The notes under the pieces are model-generated. The model worked only from the letters and a program-made list of their open reading frames with translations, was not told where the DNA came from and made no database searches. Made by a program: the position numbers and the translations under genes. Shown here in pieces: positions 50,198 to 59,090 of a stretch of 64,000 bases of DNA. Origin of the DNA: Arthrobacter sp. PvP023 (GTDB lineage Bacteria; Actinomycetota; Actinomycetes; Actinomycetales; Micrococcaceae); NCBI RefSeq assembly GCF_017832975.1, contig NZ_JAFIBI010000001.1:4030001-4094000 (forward strand). The letters run 5' to 3'. How positions within the stretch are numbered: position 1 is the stretch's first letter; each line of letters starts with the position of its first letter.

Positions 50198-52240
50198 TCA
50201 GCTGCGCACCGCCGTCGAGTCTTCCGCCGAATCAGCCAGGGCCGCCTCGGCGTCTTCGCCCGCGAACTGGGACATGTACAGCCGGTGATAGGCGCCCTTG
50301 TGTTCCAGCAGGTCGTGGTGGCTGCCCTGTTCCACGATCCTTCCGGCTTCCATTACCAGGATGGTGTCGGCGTCGCGGATGGTGGACAGCCGGTGTGCAA
50401 TGACAAAGCTGGTGCGGTCCGTCCGCAGGGCCGCCATGGCCTTCTGGACCAGGACTTCCGTGCGCGTGTCCACCGAGCTGGTTGCCTCGTCCAGGATGAG
50501 CAGGGACGGGTTGGCCACAAATGCCCGCGCGATGGTGATGAGCTGTTTCTCGCCTGCACTGACGTTGTTGCCTTCCTCATCGATGACCGTCTTGTAGCCG
50601 TCCGGCAGCGCGCGGACGAACCGGTCCACGAATGTTGCCCGGGCAGCCTCCATGACCTGGTCCTCGGTGGCGTTGAGGTTCCCGTACCTGATGTTGTCGT
50701 AGATGCTGCCACCGAACAGCCAGGCGTCCTGCAGGACCATGCCCACCTTGGCCCGCAGTTCGGAACGGCTCAGGTGGGTGATGTCCACGCCATCGAGCGT
50801 GATGCTCCCCGAATTGAGCTCGTAGAACCGCATCACGAGGTTGACCAGCGTGGTCTTGCCGGCGCCGGTGGGGCCGACGATTGCCACGGTATGCCCGGGC
50901 TGGGCCGTGAAGGACAGATCCTCGATCAGGGGCTTGTCCGCCGAATAACTGAAGGTCACATGCTTGAACTCCACGTGGCCGTCGGTCTTGGCGGGCAGGT
51001 GCTCGGTGGCGGTTTCGGCATCCTGCTCCTCCGCATCCAGGAATTCGAAGACACGCTCCGCCGAGGCAACGCCGGACTGCAGCATATTCGCCATGCCCGC
51101 CATCTGTCCCAGCGGCTGCGTGAACTCCCGGGAGTACTGGATGAACGCAGTGGCATCGCCCAGGCTCATGCCGCCGGAAGCCACCCGCAACCCGCCCACC
51201 ACTGCGATGCCAACGTAGCTGAGGTAGGAGAGGAACTGCATGACCGGCATGATCATGCCGGAGACGAACTGGGCTCCGAAGCTGGCTTTATAGAGGGCTT
51301 CATTCCGCTCGTCGAAGCGTTCCAGCATGTCCGCGTCACGGCCGAAGACGCGCACCAGGTCGTGGCCGGAGAACGATTCCTCGATCTGGCCGTTGAGCTG
51401 GCCGGTGTTCTTCCATTGTGCGGCGAACAGCTTCTGGCTTCGCGAGCCGATGATCCCGGCTGCCACGCCGGACAGCGGGAGGGCTACCAGGGCGATGAGG
51501 GCCAATTGCCACGACACGATGAACATCATGATCACGATGCCGATCACTGTCAGCGCGGAACTCAGCAGCTGCGCGAAGGCCTGCTGCAGCGCCTGTTGGA
51601 TGTTGTCGACGTCGTTGGTGACGCGGGAAAGCGTGTCGCCGCGCTGGCGGGTGTCGAAGTAGTTCAACGGCAGCCGGTTGAGCTTTTTCTCGGTATCGTC
51701 ACGCAATTTGCGAACCACCCGCATCACCAGCACGTTCAGGACGTAGCCCTGCAGCCAGGTGAAGATGTTCGCCACGAAGTACATCACCAGCACCACGCTG
51801 ATCAGGAACGACAACTTCTGGAAGTCGATCCCCACCCCGGGAATGAGTTCCATCTTTGAGATCATGTCCGCGAAGTTGTTTTCGCCTTGGGCGCGCAGCC
51901 CGTCGACGAACTGGTCCTTGCTGACTCCGGCGGGCAGCTGCTTTCCCACCACTCCCCCGAAGATGACGTCCATGGCCTGCCCCAGGATCTTGGGGGCAAT
52001 GACGTTGAGGACGACGGCGACCGTCACCATGGCGAGCACGACGGCGATGCCGGCGGACTCGGGTTTCAGCAAACCCATCAGGCGCTTGGCGGAGGGCCAG
52101 AAGTGCTCTGCCTTCTTCGCGGGCGCCCCGCCGAACATGTCGCCGTCGGCCTCGGTGGGCTTGTACTCCTCTTCGTAGAAATCTTCGTCTTCCGCGGGAA
52201 CTGGTTCCTGGCCGGCGGCGAGTTTTTCGTTGGTGCTCAT
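50198..52240 (-). CDS. ABC exporter half-transporter, subunit 2 (canonical Walker B)
   Basis: 680 residues: a cytoplasmic N-terminal tail, six membrane helices (about 60-360) and an ATPase (about 400-640). Walker A GPTGAGKTT, signature VSAGEKQL (degenerate; usual LSGGQ), Walker B LLILDEATSSVD with the catalytic Glu and switch His in FVIAHRLSTI. Together with the 577-residue subunit it forms a heterodimer with one full and one weak ATP site, the plan of TM287/288 and BmrCD. Cargo unknown, typically drugs or lipids. The start overlaps the upstream gene by four bases. Confidence 0.9.
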   Translation of the reverse strand: MSTNEKLAAGQEPVPAEDEDFYEEEYKPTEADGDMFGGAPAKKAEHFWPSAKRLMGLLKPESAGIAVVLAMVTVAVVLNVIAPKILGQAMDVIFGGVVGKQLPAGVSKDQFVDGLRAQGENNFADMISKMELIPGVGIDFQKLSFLISVVLVMYFVANIFTWLQGYVLNVLVMRVVRKLRDDTEKKLNRLPLNYFDTRQRGDTLSRVTNDVDNIQQALQQAFAQLLSSALTVIGIVIMMFIVSWQLALIALVALPLSGVAAGIIGSRSQKLFAAQWKNTGQLNGQIEESFSGHDLVRVFGRDADMLERFDERNEALYKASFGAQFVSGMIMPVMQFLSYLSYVGIAVVGGLRVASGGMSLGDATAFIQYSREFTQPLGQMAGMANMLQSGVASAERVFEFLDAEEQDAETATEHLPAKTDGHVEFKHVTFSYSADKPLIEDLSFTAQPGHTVAIVGPTGAGKTTLVNLVMRFYELNSGSITLDGVDITHLSRSELRAKVGMVLQDAWLFGGSIYDNIRYGNLNATEDQVMEAARATFVDRFVRALPDGYKTVIDEEGNNVSAGEKQLITIARAFVANPSLLILDEATSSVDTRTEVLVQKAMAALRTDRTSFVIAHRLSTIRDADTILVMEAGRIVEQGSHHDLLEHKGAYHRLYMSQFAGEDAEAALADSAEDSTAVRS

Positions 52241-53970
52241 GCCACTTCCTCCGCGGTCAGCTGCGACTCGACAATTTCCTGGTAGGTGGTGGAATTCTGC
52301 AACAGTTCCTCGTGTGTGCCCCGGTCCACGATCCGGCCGTTGTCCAGCACCAGGATCTGGTCGGCGTCGGCAATGGTGGACACCCGCTGTCCCACAATGA
52401 TGACCGTGGCATCCGCCGTCTTGGCCCTGAGCGCGCGGCGAAGCCGGGCGTCCGTGGCAACGTCGAGCGCCGAGAACGAGTCATCAAAGAGGTACACCTT
52501 GGGCCGGGTCACCAGCGCCCTGGCGATGCACAGGCGCTGGCGCTGGCCTCCCGAGACGTTGGTGCCGCCCTGGGCGATCCGGGAACCCAGACCGTTCTTC
52601 TTTTCCCGGACGAAGTCGGCAGCCTGGGCCACTGTGAGCGCGTCCCACAGCTCCTCGTCCGTGGCCTCGGTCTTGCCGAAGCGCAGGTTGTGCTCGATGG
52701 TCCCGGAGAAGAGATACGGCCGCTGAGGCACCATGGCCACCCGGCCGGTGATTTCGGAGCGATCGAGGTTGGTGATGGAAACGCCGTCGAGCAGTACCTC
52801 GCCGGACGCGACATCGTACAGCCGCGGCAGCAGTGACAGCAGGCTGGTCTTGCCGGCGCCGGTCGACCCGACGATGGCCACGGTCTGGCCGGGCTCGGCA
52901 GTGAAACTGATGTCGCTCAGGACGGGCTCTTCGGCCCCGGGGTAGGCGAACGAGACGTTGCGGTATTCCACCCGTCCGGTCCGCTGGGCGGGCGCCACCG
53001 GCGCCGTCGGTTCGTGGATGGAGGGTTCGACGTCGAGTACCTCACCAATGCGGTCCGCGCAGACCGAGGCGCGCGGAATCATCATGGCCATGAACGTGCC
53101 CATCATGACCGCCATGAGGATCTGCAACAAGTACTGCAGGAAGGCTGTCAGGGAGCCCACCTGCATCTCCCCGGCATCCACGCGCTGGCCGCCGAACCAC
53201 AGCACGGCGGCCGTGGAGACATGGAGGATCATGCCGATGGCGGGGAACATCAGGACGAACAGGGCGCCAATCTTCAGGGAGACGTCGGTGAGTTCGCGGT
53301 TCGCTTCGCCAAAACGCTGCGTCTCGTGCGGTTCGCGGACGAACGCTCGGACCACTCGGATGCCGATGATCTGCTCGCGGAGAATGCCGTTGATGCGGTC
53401 GATCTTCGTCTGCATGGAGCGGAACAGCGGCATGAGGCGGACCACGAGGTAGCCCACCACGGCAATCAGCACCGGCACGGAAACCCACACCAGCCAGGAC
53501 AGGCTCAGGTCCTCGCGCAGGGCCATGACGATGCCGCCGATGCACATAATGGGCGTGGCCACCATGAAGTTCAGCCCCATCAGCATGAGCATCTGCACCT
53601 GCTGGACATCGTTGGTGCCGCGCGTGATCAAGGTTGGGGCACCGAACACGTTGACGTCCCTGGCCGAAAAGCTGGTCACCTTGCGGAAGACGCCGCGCCG
53701 CAGGTCCCGGCCGAACGCCATGGCCGCTTTGGAGCCGAAGTACACGCCGGCGATGGCGGTGGCCACTTGCACCAGCGCGACCCCGAGCATGAGCCCGCCC
53801 GTTCGCCAGATGTAGTCGGTGTCCCCCCGGGAGACGCCCTCGTCGATGATTTGTGCGTTCAGGCTCGGAAGGTAGAGGGCCGCGATAGTGGATGCCAGCT
53901 GGAAAAGAATGACTGCCGCGATATACGGCAAATACGGCTTGGAATAGCGCCGTATGAGGGTGACAAGCAT
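52237..53970 (-). CDS. ABC exporter half-transporter, subunit 1 (degenerate site)
   Basis: 577 residues: six membrane helices (about 15-310) then an ATPase. Walker A GSTGAGKTS and a canonical VSGGQRQR signature, but Walker B reads VYLFDDSFSALD (Asp for the catalytic Glu) and the switch His is replaced (IIVGQRVSTI, Gln for His). Both changes hit the same site, which would be non-hydrolysing. It is the first gene of the pair and overlaps subunit 2 by four bases (ATGA). Confidence 0.9.
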   Translation of the reverse strand: MLVTLIRRYSKPYLPYIAAVILFQLASTIAALYLPSLNAQIIDEGVSRGDTDYIWRTGGLMLGVALVQVATAIAGVYFGSKAAMAFGRDLRRGVFRKVTSFSARDVNVFGAPTLITRGTNDVQQVQMLMLMGLNFMVATPIMCIGGIVMALREDLSLSWLVWVSVPVLIAVVGYLVVRLMPLFRSMQTKIDRINGILREQIIGIRVVRAFVREPHETQRFGEANRELTDVSLKIGALFVLMFPAIGMILHVSTAAVLWFGGQRVDAGEMQVGSLTAFLQYLLQILMAVMMGTFMAMMIPRASVCADRIGEVLDVEPSIHEPTAPVAPAQRTGRVEYRNVSFAYPGAEEPVLSDISFTAEPGQTVAIVGSTGAGKTSLLSLLPRLYDVASGEVLLDGVSITNLDRSEITGRVAMVPQRPYLFSGTIEHNLRFGKTEATDEELWDALTVAQAADFVREKKNGLGSRIAQGGTNVSGGQRQRLCIARALVTRPKVYLFDDSFSALDVATDARLRRALRAKTADATVIIVGQRVSTIADADQILVLDNGRIVDRGTHEELLQNSTTYQEIVESQLTAEEVA

Positions 53971-54395
53971 GCCCGGGAGTCCTTTGGGAAGTGCGCGGAG
54001 TGAGTGCAGGAAGTAATACCAGCGGGGGCTGACATTCTCAGCCTTCCCACTCTACGAAATCCGTTGCCTATGCGAAACAATGCCCGCCAAATATCATCCG
54101 AATTGCGTATCGATGGTGCAGAAACTAAAGCTTCCCACGTGTCCCTTGTTACGGGTGAAACGGGTGTTGTCCCTCGGTTCCAAGGGGTCCGGCTGTGAAA
54201 AACGGGTATCAGGTCAAGTACCGGTTACTCGCGACTACTCCAGTGCCCTGAGCCTAGCGTGAAGGGGTCAGTTAGTTGACAACTCTGCAGGAGAGTCGCA
54301 GGTGATCTGGGCATCTACGAACAACGGACGGCTCCTCCGTGTGCCTCCCGTTCCCGCAGTCTGGTCAGTCCCCAATGATCCAGATGGAGAATCCC
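53971..54395. other. Non-coding interval before the sortase-substrate gene
   Basis: 425 bases between the divergent exporter and sortase-substrate genes. I see no gene, RNA or clear terminator. A possible -10 box (TAGCGT) lies about 140 bases before ATG 54396, without a convincing -35. The region is less GC-rich than the flanking genes. Confidence 0.6.
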
Positions 54396-55196
54396 ATGAA
54401 GAGAATCCTCGCAACTGCCGGAATCGCAGGCATTGCATTAATAGGCGTCACGGCTCCGGCAAATGCCGGCGACAAGGGCGATGACGACAACAAGAAGGTC
54501 AGCATTTGCCACGCCACCGGCTCCGAATCGAACCCGTATGTTCACATCACGGTCAGCGAAAACGCGGTGAACGGAAATGGCGGCCATGCCTCGCATGAAG
54601 GCGACTTGATTCCGGCACCGGCGGCCGGCTGTCCAAGTGGTGAAGGACACGGCGGAGGCGGTGGCGGCAAGGATGATGACGACTGGGGCCACGGCCCGGA
54701 CAAGATCACCATCTGCCACGCCACGGGATCTGAAACGAACCCGTACGTCATCATCACCATTCCGAAAAAGGCCTGGTGGAACGGACACAAGGACGGACAC
54801 AACGGCCGAGCCGACATCTACCCGGTCCCGGCCGGTGGTTGCGTCGCAGAAGAAGAGGAAGAAACACCCCCGGTGGTCGTACCGCCCGTTGTTGTACCCC
54901 CGGTCGTCACTCCGCCGGAGGTGACACCCCCGGCAGTGACTCCGCCTGCGGTGACTCCACCGGCCGTTACTCCGCCGGCACAGACTCCGGCGGGAGCCGC
55001 AGCGGCACCCGTCGGCGCGGCGGCAGCAGTAGTACCGGTGGTCAACCGCGGGTTCAACGCGCAGACAGCTGCCGGAGGCCAGCCCGAGACCGGAATGCCG
55101 GCCTGGTTCGGGGGCCTGGCGGCACTCCTTGGGGCAACGGGGCTCATCGCCCTGAGGCAGCGGGGACGCCTGCAGGACGCGCCCGGATCCAAGTAA
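54396..55196 (+). CDS. Surface protein with two ICHATG repeats and a QPETG sorting signal
   Basis: 266 residues. Signal peptide 1-24 (MKRILATAGIAG, cut after ANA). Two repeats (about 35-79 and 103-149) each begin KVSICHATGS or KITICHATGS and have two Cys (38/79, 107/149), likely disulfides. A Gly/Asp-rich linker and a Pro-Val/Thr stalk (about 157-200) follow. The C-terminus has QPETG (229-233), a hydrophobic stretch and RQRGR, a sortase sorting signal. AGA upstream gives a ribosome site. A sortase gene lies 80 bases downstream, which supports the pairing. Confidence 0.82.
   Translation: MKRILATAGIAGIALIGVTAPANAGDKGDDDNKKVSICHATGSESNPYVHITVSENAVNGNGGHASHEGDLIPAPAAGCPSGEGHGGGGGGKDDDDWGHGPDKITICHATGSETNPYVIITIPKKAWWNGHKDGHNGRADIYPVPAGGCVAEEEEETPPVVVPPVVVPPVVTPPEVTPPAVTPPAVTPPAVTPPAQTPAGAAAAPVGAAAAVVPVVNRGFNAQTAAGGQPETGMPAWFGGLAALLGATGLIALRQRGRLQDAPGSK
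54864..54990 (+). repeat. Pro-Val-Thr codon repeats in the surface-protein stalk
   Basis: Short repeated units encode PPVV, then TPPAV steps; bases resemble CCGGCGGTGACTCC-type units with variation. They build a rigid stalk that would lift the repeats off the wall. Confidence 0.75.
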
Positions 55197-55276
55197 GGCC
55201 GATCCTGCGGTGAGGACGGGCATCCGCCGCCATGGTGCGATGCCCGTCCAACACCACTATCCATGGAGGAATCCCG

Positions 55277-56167
55277 ATGCCCTTCCCCGGCCACAAGCCG
55301 GTTGACAGCCCGCCCTTCGGCAGCAGCCAGCCTGCTGCCGCGGAGGCGGGCGAGCGCCAGTCCCGTCAGGACGGCGCTTTTAGCCGCAACCGGCTCCACC
55401 GCCTGCGGGAGAAGTTCCCGTCGCTCAGGCGCCGTTCGCTCAACCGTGGCGACCGGCTGTTGCTGCTCGCCGGCGTCGTGGCCTTCTTCGTCCTGACATT
55501 CCTGCCGGGAATCGTGTCAGCCGGAAACACCTCCGGCGGCGCCGGACTCCACCTGGAAGCTGCGCCGTATTCACGCGCCGCCACCCCGGTTTCACCTGCC
55601 CGTGCCATCCCGCCTGATACCTTCGCCTGGAGCGGAAAGGGCTCGGCGGCGGAGGGCAGCAAGGGCGCTGCGGCCGCGCCCGCAGCGCAGCAACCGCCGC
55701 TGACCATTCCCAGCTACCCGCCGGCCGCGGCTCCCACCAGGATCGTGTACCCGGCAGCCGGGCTGGACGTCACCATCCATCCACTGACCCCGACGCCGGA
55801 GGAACTGGATTCCCAGGCGATCGTGCCGCCGATTACCGTTGACGGCTACTGGGTCACGAACTTCGGCATGCCTGGCGCCGGGTCCACCAACACCACCTAC
55901 ATCCTGGGCCATAGCTGGGAGGGCCGCGACGCTCCGTTCAACCGGCTCAGCGCCGCGAGCGCCCCGGGGGATACCTTCGAAGCCACCACCGCCACCGGAA
56001 CCATGCGGTACAGGGTGGAGTCCGTGGACACGTACGTTAAGTCGAGCCTGAAGGACAGCCCGATCTGGACCGGCGTTCCCAACCGGCTGGTCCTTATCAG
56101 CTGCTACACCGAGGACCCTTGGGGTAAGAACGTGGTGGTGGTCGCCTCCCCCGTCCCGGAGCCCTGA
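55277..56167 (+). CDS. Sortase, class F-like, lacking the usual arginine
   Basis: 296 residues from ATG 55277, set by GGAGGA at 55265-55270. Basic N-terminal tail, one membrane anchor (about 61-82), a Pro/Ala-rich stem and a sortase domain (about 155-292). His212 is in YILGHSWEG and Cys276 in LVLISCYTED. The Arg that completes the active site in other sortases is not at the expected place (WGKNVVVVA). It lies 80 bases after its probable substrate and ends in a terminator. Class is inferred from the C-terminus, not from a phylogeny. Confidence 0.84.
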   Translation: MPFPGHKPVDSPPFGSSQPAAAEAGERQSRQDGAFSRNRLHRLREKFPSLRRRSLNRGDRLLLLAGVVAFFVLTFLPGIVSAGNTSGGAGLHLEAAPYSRAATPVSPARAIPPDTFAWSGKGSAAEGSKGAAAAPAAQQPPLTIPSYPPAAAPTRIVYPAAGLDVTIHPLTPTPEELDSQAIVPPITVDGYWVTNFGMPGAGSTNTTYILGHSWEGRDAPFNRLSAASAPGDTFEATTATGTMRYRVESVDTYVKSSLKDSPIWTGVPNRLVLISCYTEDPWGKNVVVVASPVPEP

Positions 56168-56205
56168 CGACGGCGACGGCGGCACCCGGCCGCCGTCGCC
56201 GTCGT
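56167..56205. terminator. Strong hairpin starting at the sortase stop codon
   Basis: A 17-base perfect stem (core ACGACGGCGACGG) with a 5-base loop begins at the last base of the TGA stop at 56165-56167. It lies between the convergent sortase and efflux genes and probably ends both. Confidence 0.8.
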
Positions 56206-56233
56206 ACGTTGTGTGTTTGAACGGTGCCCGTGG

Positions 56234-58405
56234 TTACTCGCTGCGGTGCCGTCCGTGCGTTGCGATGTAGTCAGCCGCCGCCCGCTGCAGCTTCCGTTCC
56301 TTGGCCAACCGGCGCCGGAGGGTGGTGAGCTGCCCGCTGATGCGCGACTGCTCGGCAGCGATCTCCCGCTGTTCCGCCGATTGCGCCTGGACGGCACGCA
56401 AAGCCTCTGCCAGCTGCAGCTGCTGCTCCGCCAGCAACTGCTGGGTCTGGAGCAGGAGGGGCACGACGTCGGCGGCTTCAGGCTTGGGCTCTGCCACCAT
56501 GGTCCGGGCACGCGACCGGTAGCCTTCCCTCGCTCCGGCCGGGGAGTCGCCGCCGAGGCTGCCGTTGTCCTCTGCCGGGACGTTGTGGTCCTGCCGTGCC
56601 GCTTCCGGGAAGCGTGACTCGTGGGCACGCTGCCTGCTGAGGACCTCGATGAACTCCCGGTCAAGGTCCACGATGCCCGGGCCGCCGGCGGTGCCGGTGG
56701 TGCCATCGTGGGCGGCTGCATTGTCCACGGCTGGTGCGCCGTTTGCGGACCCTGCGCCGTTTGCGGGCCCGGCACCGTTTGCGGGCCCGGCACCGTTGGC
56801 GGATGCCGCCGGCACGATGTCCACGGTCCGGCGCAGCGGCTGTTCCTTGATGAAGAGGATTGCCACAAGGGCGATGATGCCGATCACCGCGGAGATCAGG
56901 AAGATCTCGGCCGTCGCGTCGCCGTAGGCCGCTCGCATGATGTCCCGGATCGGGGCCGGCATGTCCTGGAGGTCCATGCTGGCTCCCGCGGATCCGCCGG
57001 TGGCAGGAATCCCGGCCGCGGCAAGTCCTTCGGTAGCCAGTTCCTTGACGCGGTTGGCCAGCACTGCCCCCAGCACGGACACTCCGATCGCGCCGCCCAC
57101 CGAACGGAAGAACGCCACGGAAGCGCTGGCGGTGCCGATGTCGGTGGCCCGGACAGTGTTCTGCACCGCCAACACGAGGTTCTGCATCAGCAGGCCGAGC
57201 CCGAGGCCCAGGACTGCCGTGTAGAGGCCGGTCAGCCAGAGTTCGGTGGTGTGGTCGATGGTTCCGGCCAGTCCCAGTCCGCCGATCAACAGGATGGAAC
57301 CGGCAATCAGGTAGCGCTTCCACTTGCCGGTGCGGCTGATCAGCTGGCCTGACAGGACGGACCCGATGAGGTTGCCGGCGATCATGGGCAGCGTCAGCAG
57401 GCCTGCTTCGGTGGGTGTGGCCCCGCGGGCCACCTGGAAGTACTGGCCCAGGAAGGCGGAGGACCCGAACATGCCGACGCCTACTGCGACGGAAGCGAGG
57501 ATGGCCAGGGCGGTGGTGCGTTCGCTGATGATCTTGAGCGGGATGATGGGCTGCTCCACCCTGGATTCCACGACGACGAGGAGGGCCAGGAGCAGCACGC
57601 CGCCGCCCACCATGGCGGCCGTCTGCCAGGACCACCAGTCGTAGTACTCCGGGTTGCCGGCGAAGGACACCCAGATCAGCAGCAGGCTGACGCCTGAAGT
57701 GAGCAGGATGGAACCGAGCCAGTCGATCTTCGCGTGCCGCTTAACGTGGGGAAGCTTCAGGGTGATCTGCAGCAGGATGAGTGCGATGACCGCCAGCGGG
57801 ACACAGACAAAGAAGGTCCAGCGCCAGCCGAGCGGGCTGTCCACAATGAATCCGCCCAGCAGCGGGCCGCCGGCGGTGCCCACGGCCATCACGCCGCCCA
57901 TGTAGCCGGAGTACTTGCCGCGGTCCCGGGGCGGGATGATGGAACCGATGATGGCCTGCGCCAGCGCCGTGAGTCCGCCCATGGCGACACCCTGGATGAC
58001 GCGGGCGGTCAGCAGCAGCGGGATCGTTTCGGACAGGCCCGCCATGACGGAGCCGGCCACGAAGATCACAATGCTCAGCTGGACGAGAAGCTTCTTATCG
58101 AAGAGGTCGGCGAGCTTGCCCCAGATCGGCGTGGTGGCGGCGTTGGCCAGGAGGGCAGCCGTGATGACCCACGCGAAGTCCGTCTGGGTGCCCTTGAGCT
58201 CGGACATGATGGTCGGCAGTGCGTTGGCCACGATGGTGCTGCTGATGATCGCGGTGAAAAAGGCGGCCAGCAGGCCGGTGAGGGCCTCCATGATCTGGCG
58301 GTGGCTCATCGCTGCCTGGGGCGCCGGTGCGTGCGGCTGCGGGGATGGCGGTGGTGTCGTAGACAAGGCCCGGGACGGACCGGTGGCTGTAGCGTGGCTG
58401 GCCAT
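56234..58405 (-). CDS. DHA2-family (14-helix) multidrug efflux permease
   Basis: 723 residues, longer than the usual 500 because of a 190-residue hydrophilic C-terminus. Motif A-like GKLADLFDKK and motif C-like GPLLGGFIVDSPLGWRWTFFV mark a DHA2 drug/proton antiporter of the EmrB/QacA group. About 14 membrane helices (about 40-520). The tail holds a repeated Asn-Gly-Ala-Gly-Pro stretch and a coiled coil (QQLLAEQQLQLAEALRAVQA), unusual for this family. It is the second gene of an operon with a MarR regulator, 9 bases downstream of it. Confidence 0.9.
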   Translation of the reverse strand: MASHATATGPSRALSTTPPPSPQPHAPAPQAAMSHRQIMEALTGLLAAFFTAIISSTIVANALPTIMSELKGTQTDFAWVITAALLANAATTPIWGKLADLFDKKLLVQLSIVIFVAGSVMAGLSETIPLLLTARVIQGVAMGGLTALAQAIIGSIIPPRDRGKYSGYMGGVMAVGTAGGPLLGGFIVDSPLGWRWTFFVCVPLAVIALILLQITLKLPHVKRHAKIDWLGSILLTSGVSLLLIWVSFAGNPEYYDWWSWQTAAMVGGGVLLLALLVVVESRVEQPIIPLKIISERTTALAILASVAVGVGMFGSSAFLGQYFQVARGATPTEAGLLTLPMIAGNLIGSVLSGQLISRTGKWKRYLIAGSILLIGGLGLAGTIDHTTELWLTGLYTAVLGLGLGLLMQNLVLAVQNTVRATDIGTASASVAFFRSVGGAIGVSVLGAVLANRVKELATEGLAAAGIPATGGSAGASMDLQDMPAPIRDIMRAAYGDATAEIFLISAVIGIIALVAILFIKEQPLRRTVDIVPAASANGAGPANGAGPANGAGSANGAPAVDNAAAHDGTTGTAGGPGIVDLDREFIEVLSRQRAHESRFPEAARQDHNVPAEDNGSLGGDSPAGAREGYRSRARTMVAEPKPEAADVVPLLLQTQQLLAEQQLQLAEALRAVQAQSAEQREIAAEQSRISGQLTTLRRRLAKERKLQRAAADYIATHGRHRSE
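56736..56807. repeat. Tandem 18-base repeat in the efflux pump gene
   Basis: Four units of 18 bases (GCACCGTTTGCGGGCCCG consensus; the last is divergent) in frame in the minus-strand gene, encoding the ANGAGP steps. The length may vary between strains. Confidence 0.8.
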
Positions 58406-58414
58406 GTGCAGCTC

Positions 58415-58894
58415 CTAAACGATTGGAATGATTTCGGTGGATCCGGCCGTCTTTGCCCGGGCTGAGTCCCTGAGGGATTCAGCAAGTTTTTTTAGGGTTT
58501 TCGCGGTTTCTTCGGCGTCGATCTCGCTCCAGTCCTGCAGGTAGCCCTGGAGTGTTGCCGTGCGCTGCTGTTCGATTTCGCGCAGCTTGGCCGCCCCGGC
58601 CTCCGACAACGCCACCAGCTGCGCACGCCCGTCCTCCGGATCGGGCCGGCGGACAACGAGGCCGTGCTCTTCAAGATCGGCAATGTGCCGGCTCAGGACG
58701 GGAGCGCTGACACCGAGCCTCGCGGCGAGGTGCGTGGCCCTGGACTCGCCCTCCCCCACGAAGCGGAGGACGCCCTGGAGTGCCACCCCGGTTTCCTGCC
58801 CGCGCATGTTTGAGACGGCGACGCAGCGGACCGCCCGTTGGAGGTCGAAAATCTGGTAGACGAGATCGGCCGCGGTTTCTGGTGCAACTGCCAT
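58415..58894 (-). CDS. MarR family regulator
   Basis: 159 residues from ATG 58894 (AAGGGG upstream); an in-frame start at 58936 is possible but lies past the operator. Winged HTH about 35-105: RATHLAARLGVSAPVLSRHI and the wing RRPDPEDGRAQLV. MarR regulators bind phenolic or lipophilic ligands and release their operator. It precedes the efflux gene by 9 bases; two palindromes lie just upstream. Confidence 0.9.
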   Translation of the reverse strand: MAVAPETAADLVYQIFDLQRAVRCVAVSNMRGQETGVALQGVLRFVGEGESRATHLAARLGVSAPVLSRHIADLEEHGLVVRRPDPEDGRAQLVALSEAGAAKLREIEQQRTATLQGYLQDWSEIDAEETAKTLKKLAESLRDSARAKTAGSTEIIPIV

Positions 58895-58912
58895 GCTGAA
58901 TAACCCCTTTGC

Positions 58913-58945
58913 TTGCCTTAGGCAACCATATCTCAAAATGGTTGC
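58913..58945. promoter_or_regulatory. Two palindromes, probable MarR operator
   Basis: TTGCCTTAGGCAA (58913-58925) is palindromic except at its centre. GCAACCAT (58922-58929) pairs with ATGGTTGC (58938-58945) across 8 bases. Both lie directly upstream of the MarR start and share the GCAA core. Confidence 0.6.
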
Positions 58946-58997
58946 TTTGGGAAACTAAGGAAGAGGCTCGCAGGGTGGTCCGGCCCTTAAACACCAA

Positions 58998-59061
58998 GCG
59001 CGAACGGACACTTGAGGCCCCAATTCCGGGTGGAAATGGGGCCTCAAATGCCCGTTCGCGC
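58998..59061. repeat. Long imperfect inverted repeat, REP-like or terminator
   Basis: Two 24-base arms (58998-59021 and 59038-59061; start GCGCGAACGG, end GAGGCCCC) pair with two mismatches around a 16-base loop. It lies past the end of the minus-strand ThDP-enzyme gene, where a terminator is expected, but lacks a U run. Confidence 0.7.
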
Positions 59062-59090
59062 TGTGCGGCGGGGGTGTGCTGACGGGACTA

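Noticed and set aside
53971..54395. Small frames before the sortase-substrate gene
   Set aside because: Short, without ribosome sites or recognisable sequence.
58895..58936. A longer MarR protein starting at 58936
   Set aside because: It would place the operator palindromes inside the coding region, and the ATG at 58894 has a better ribosome site.
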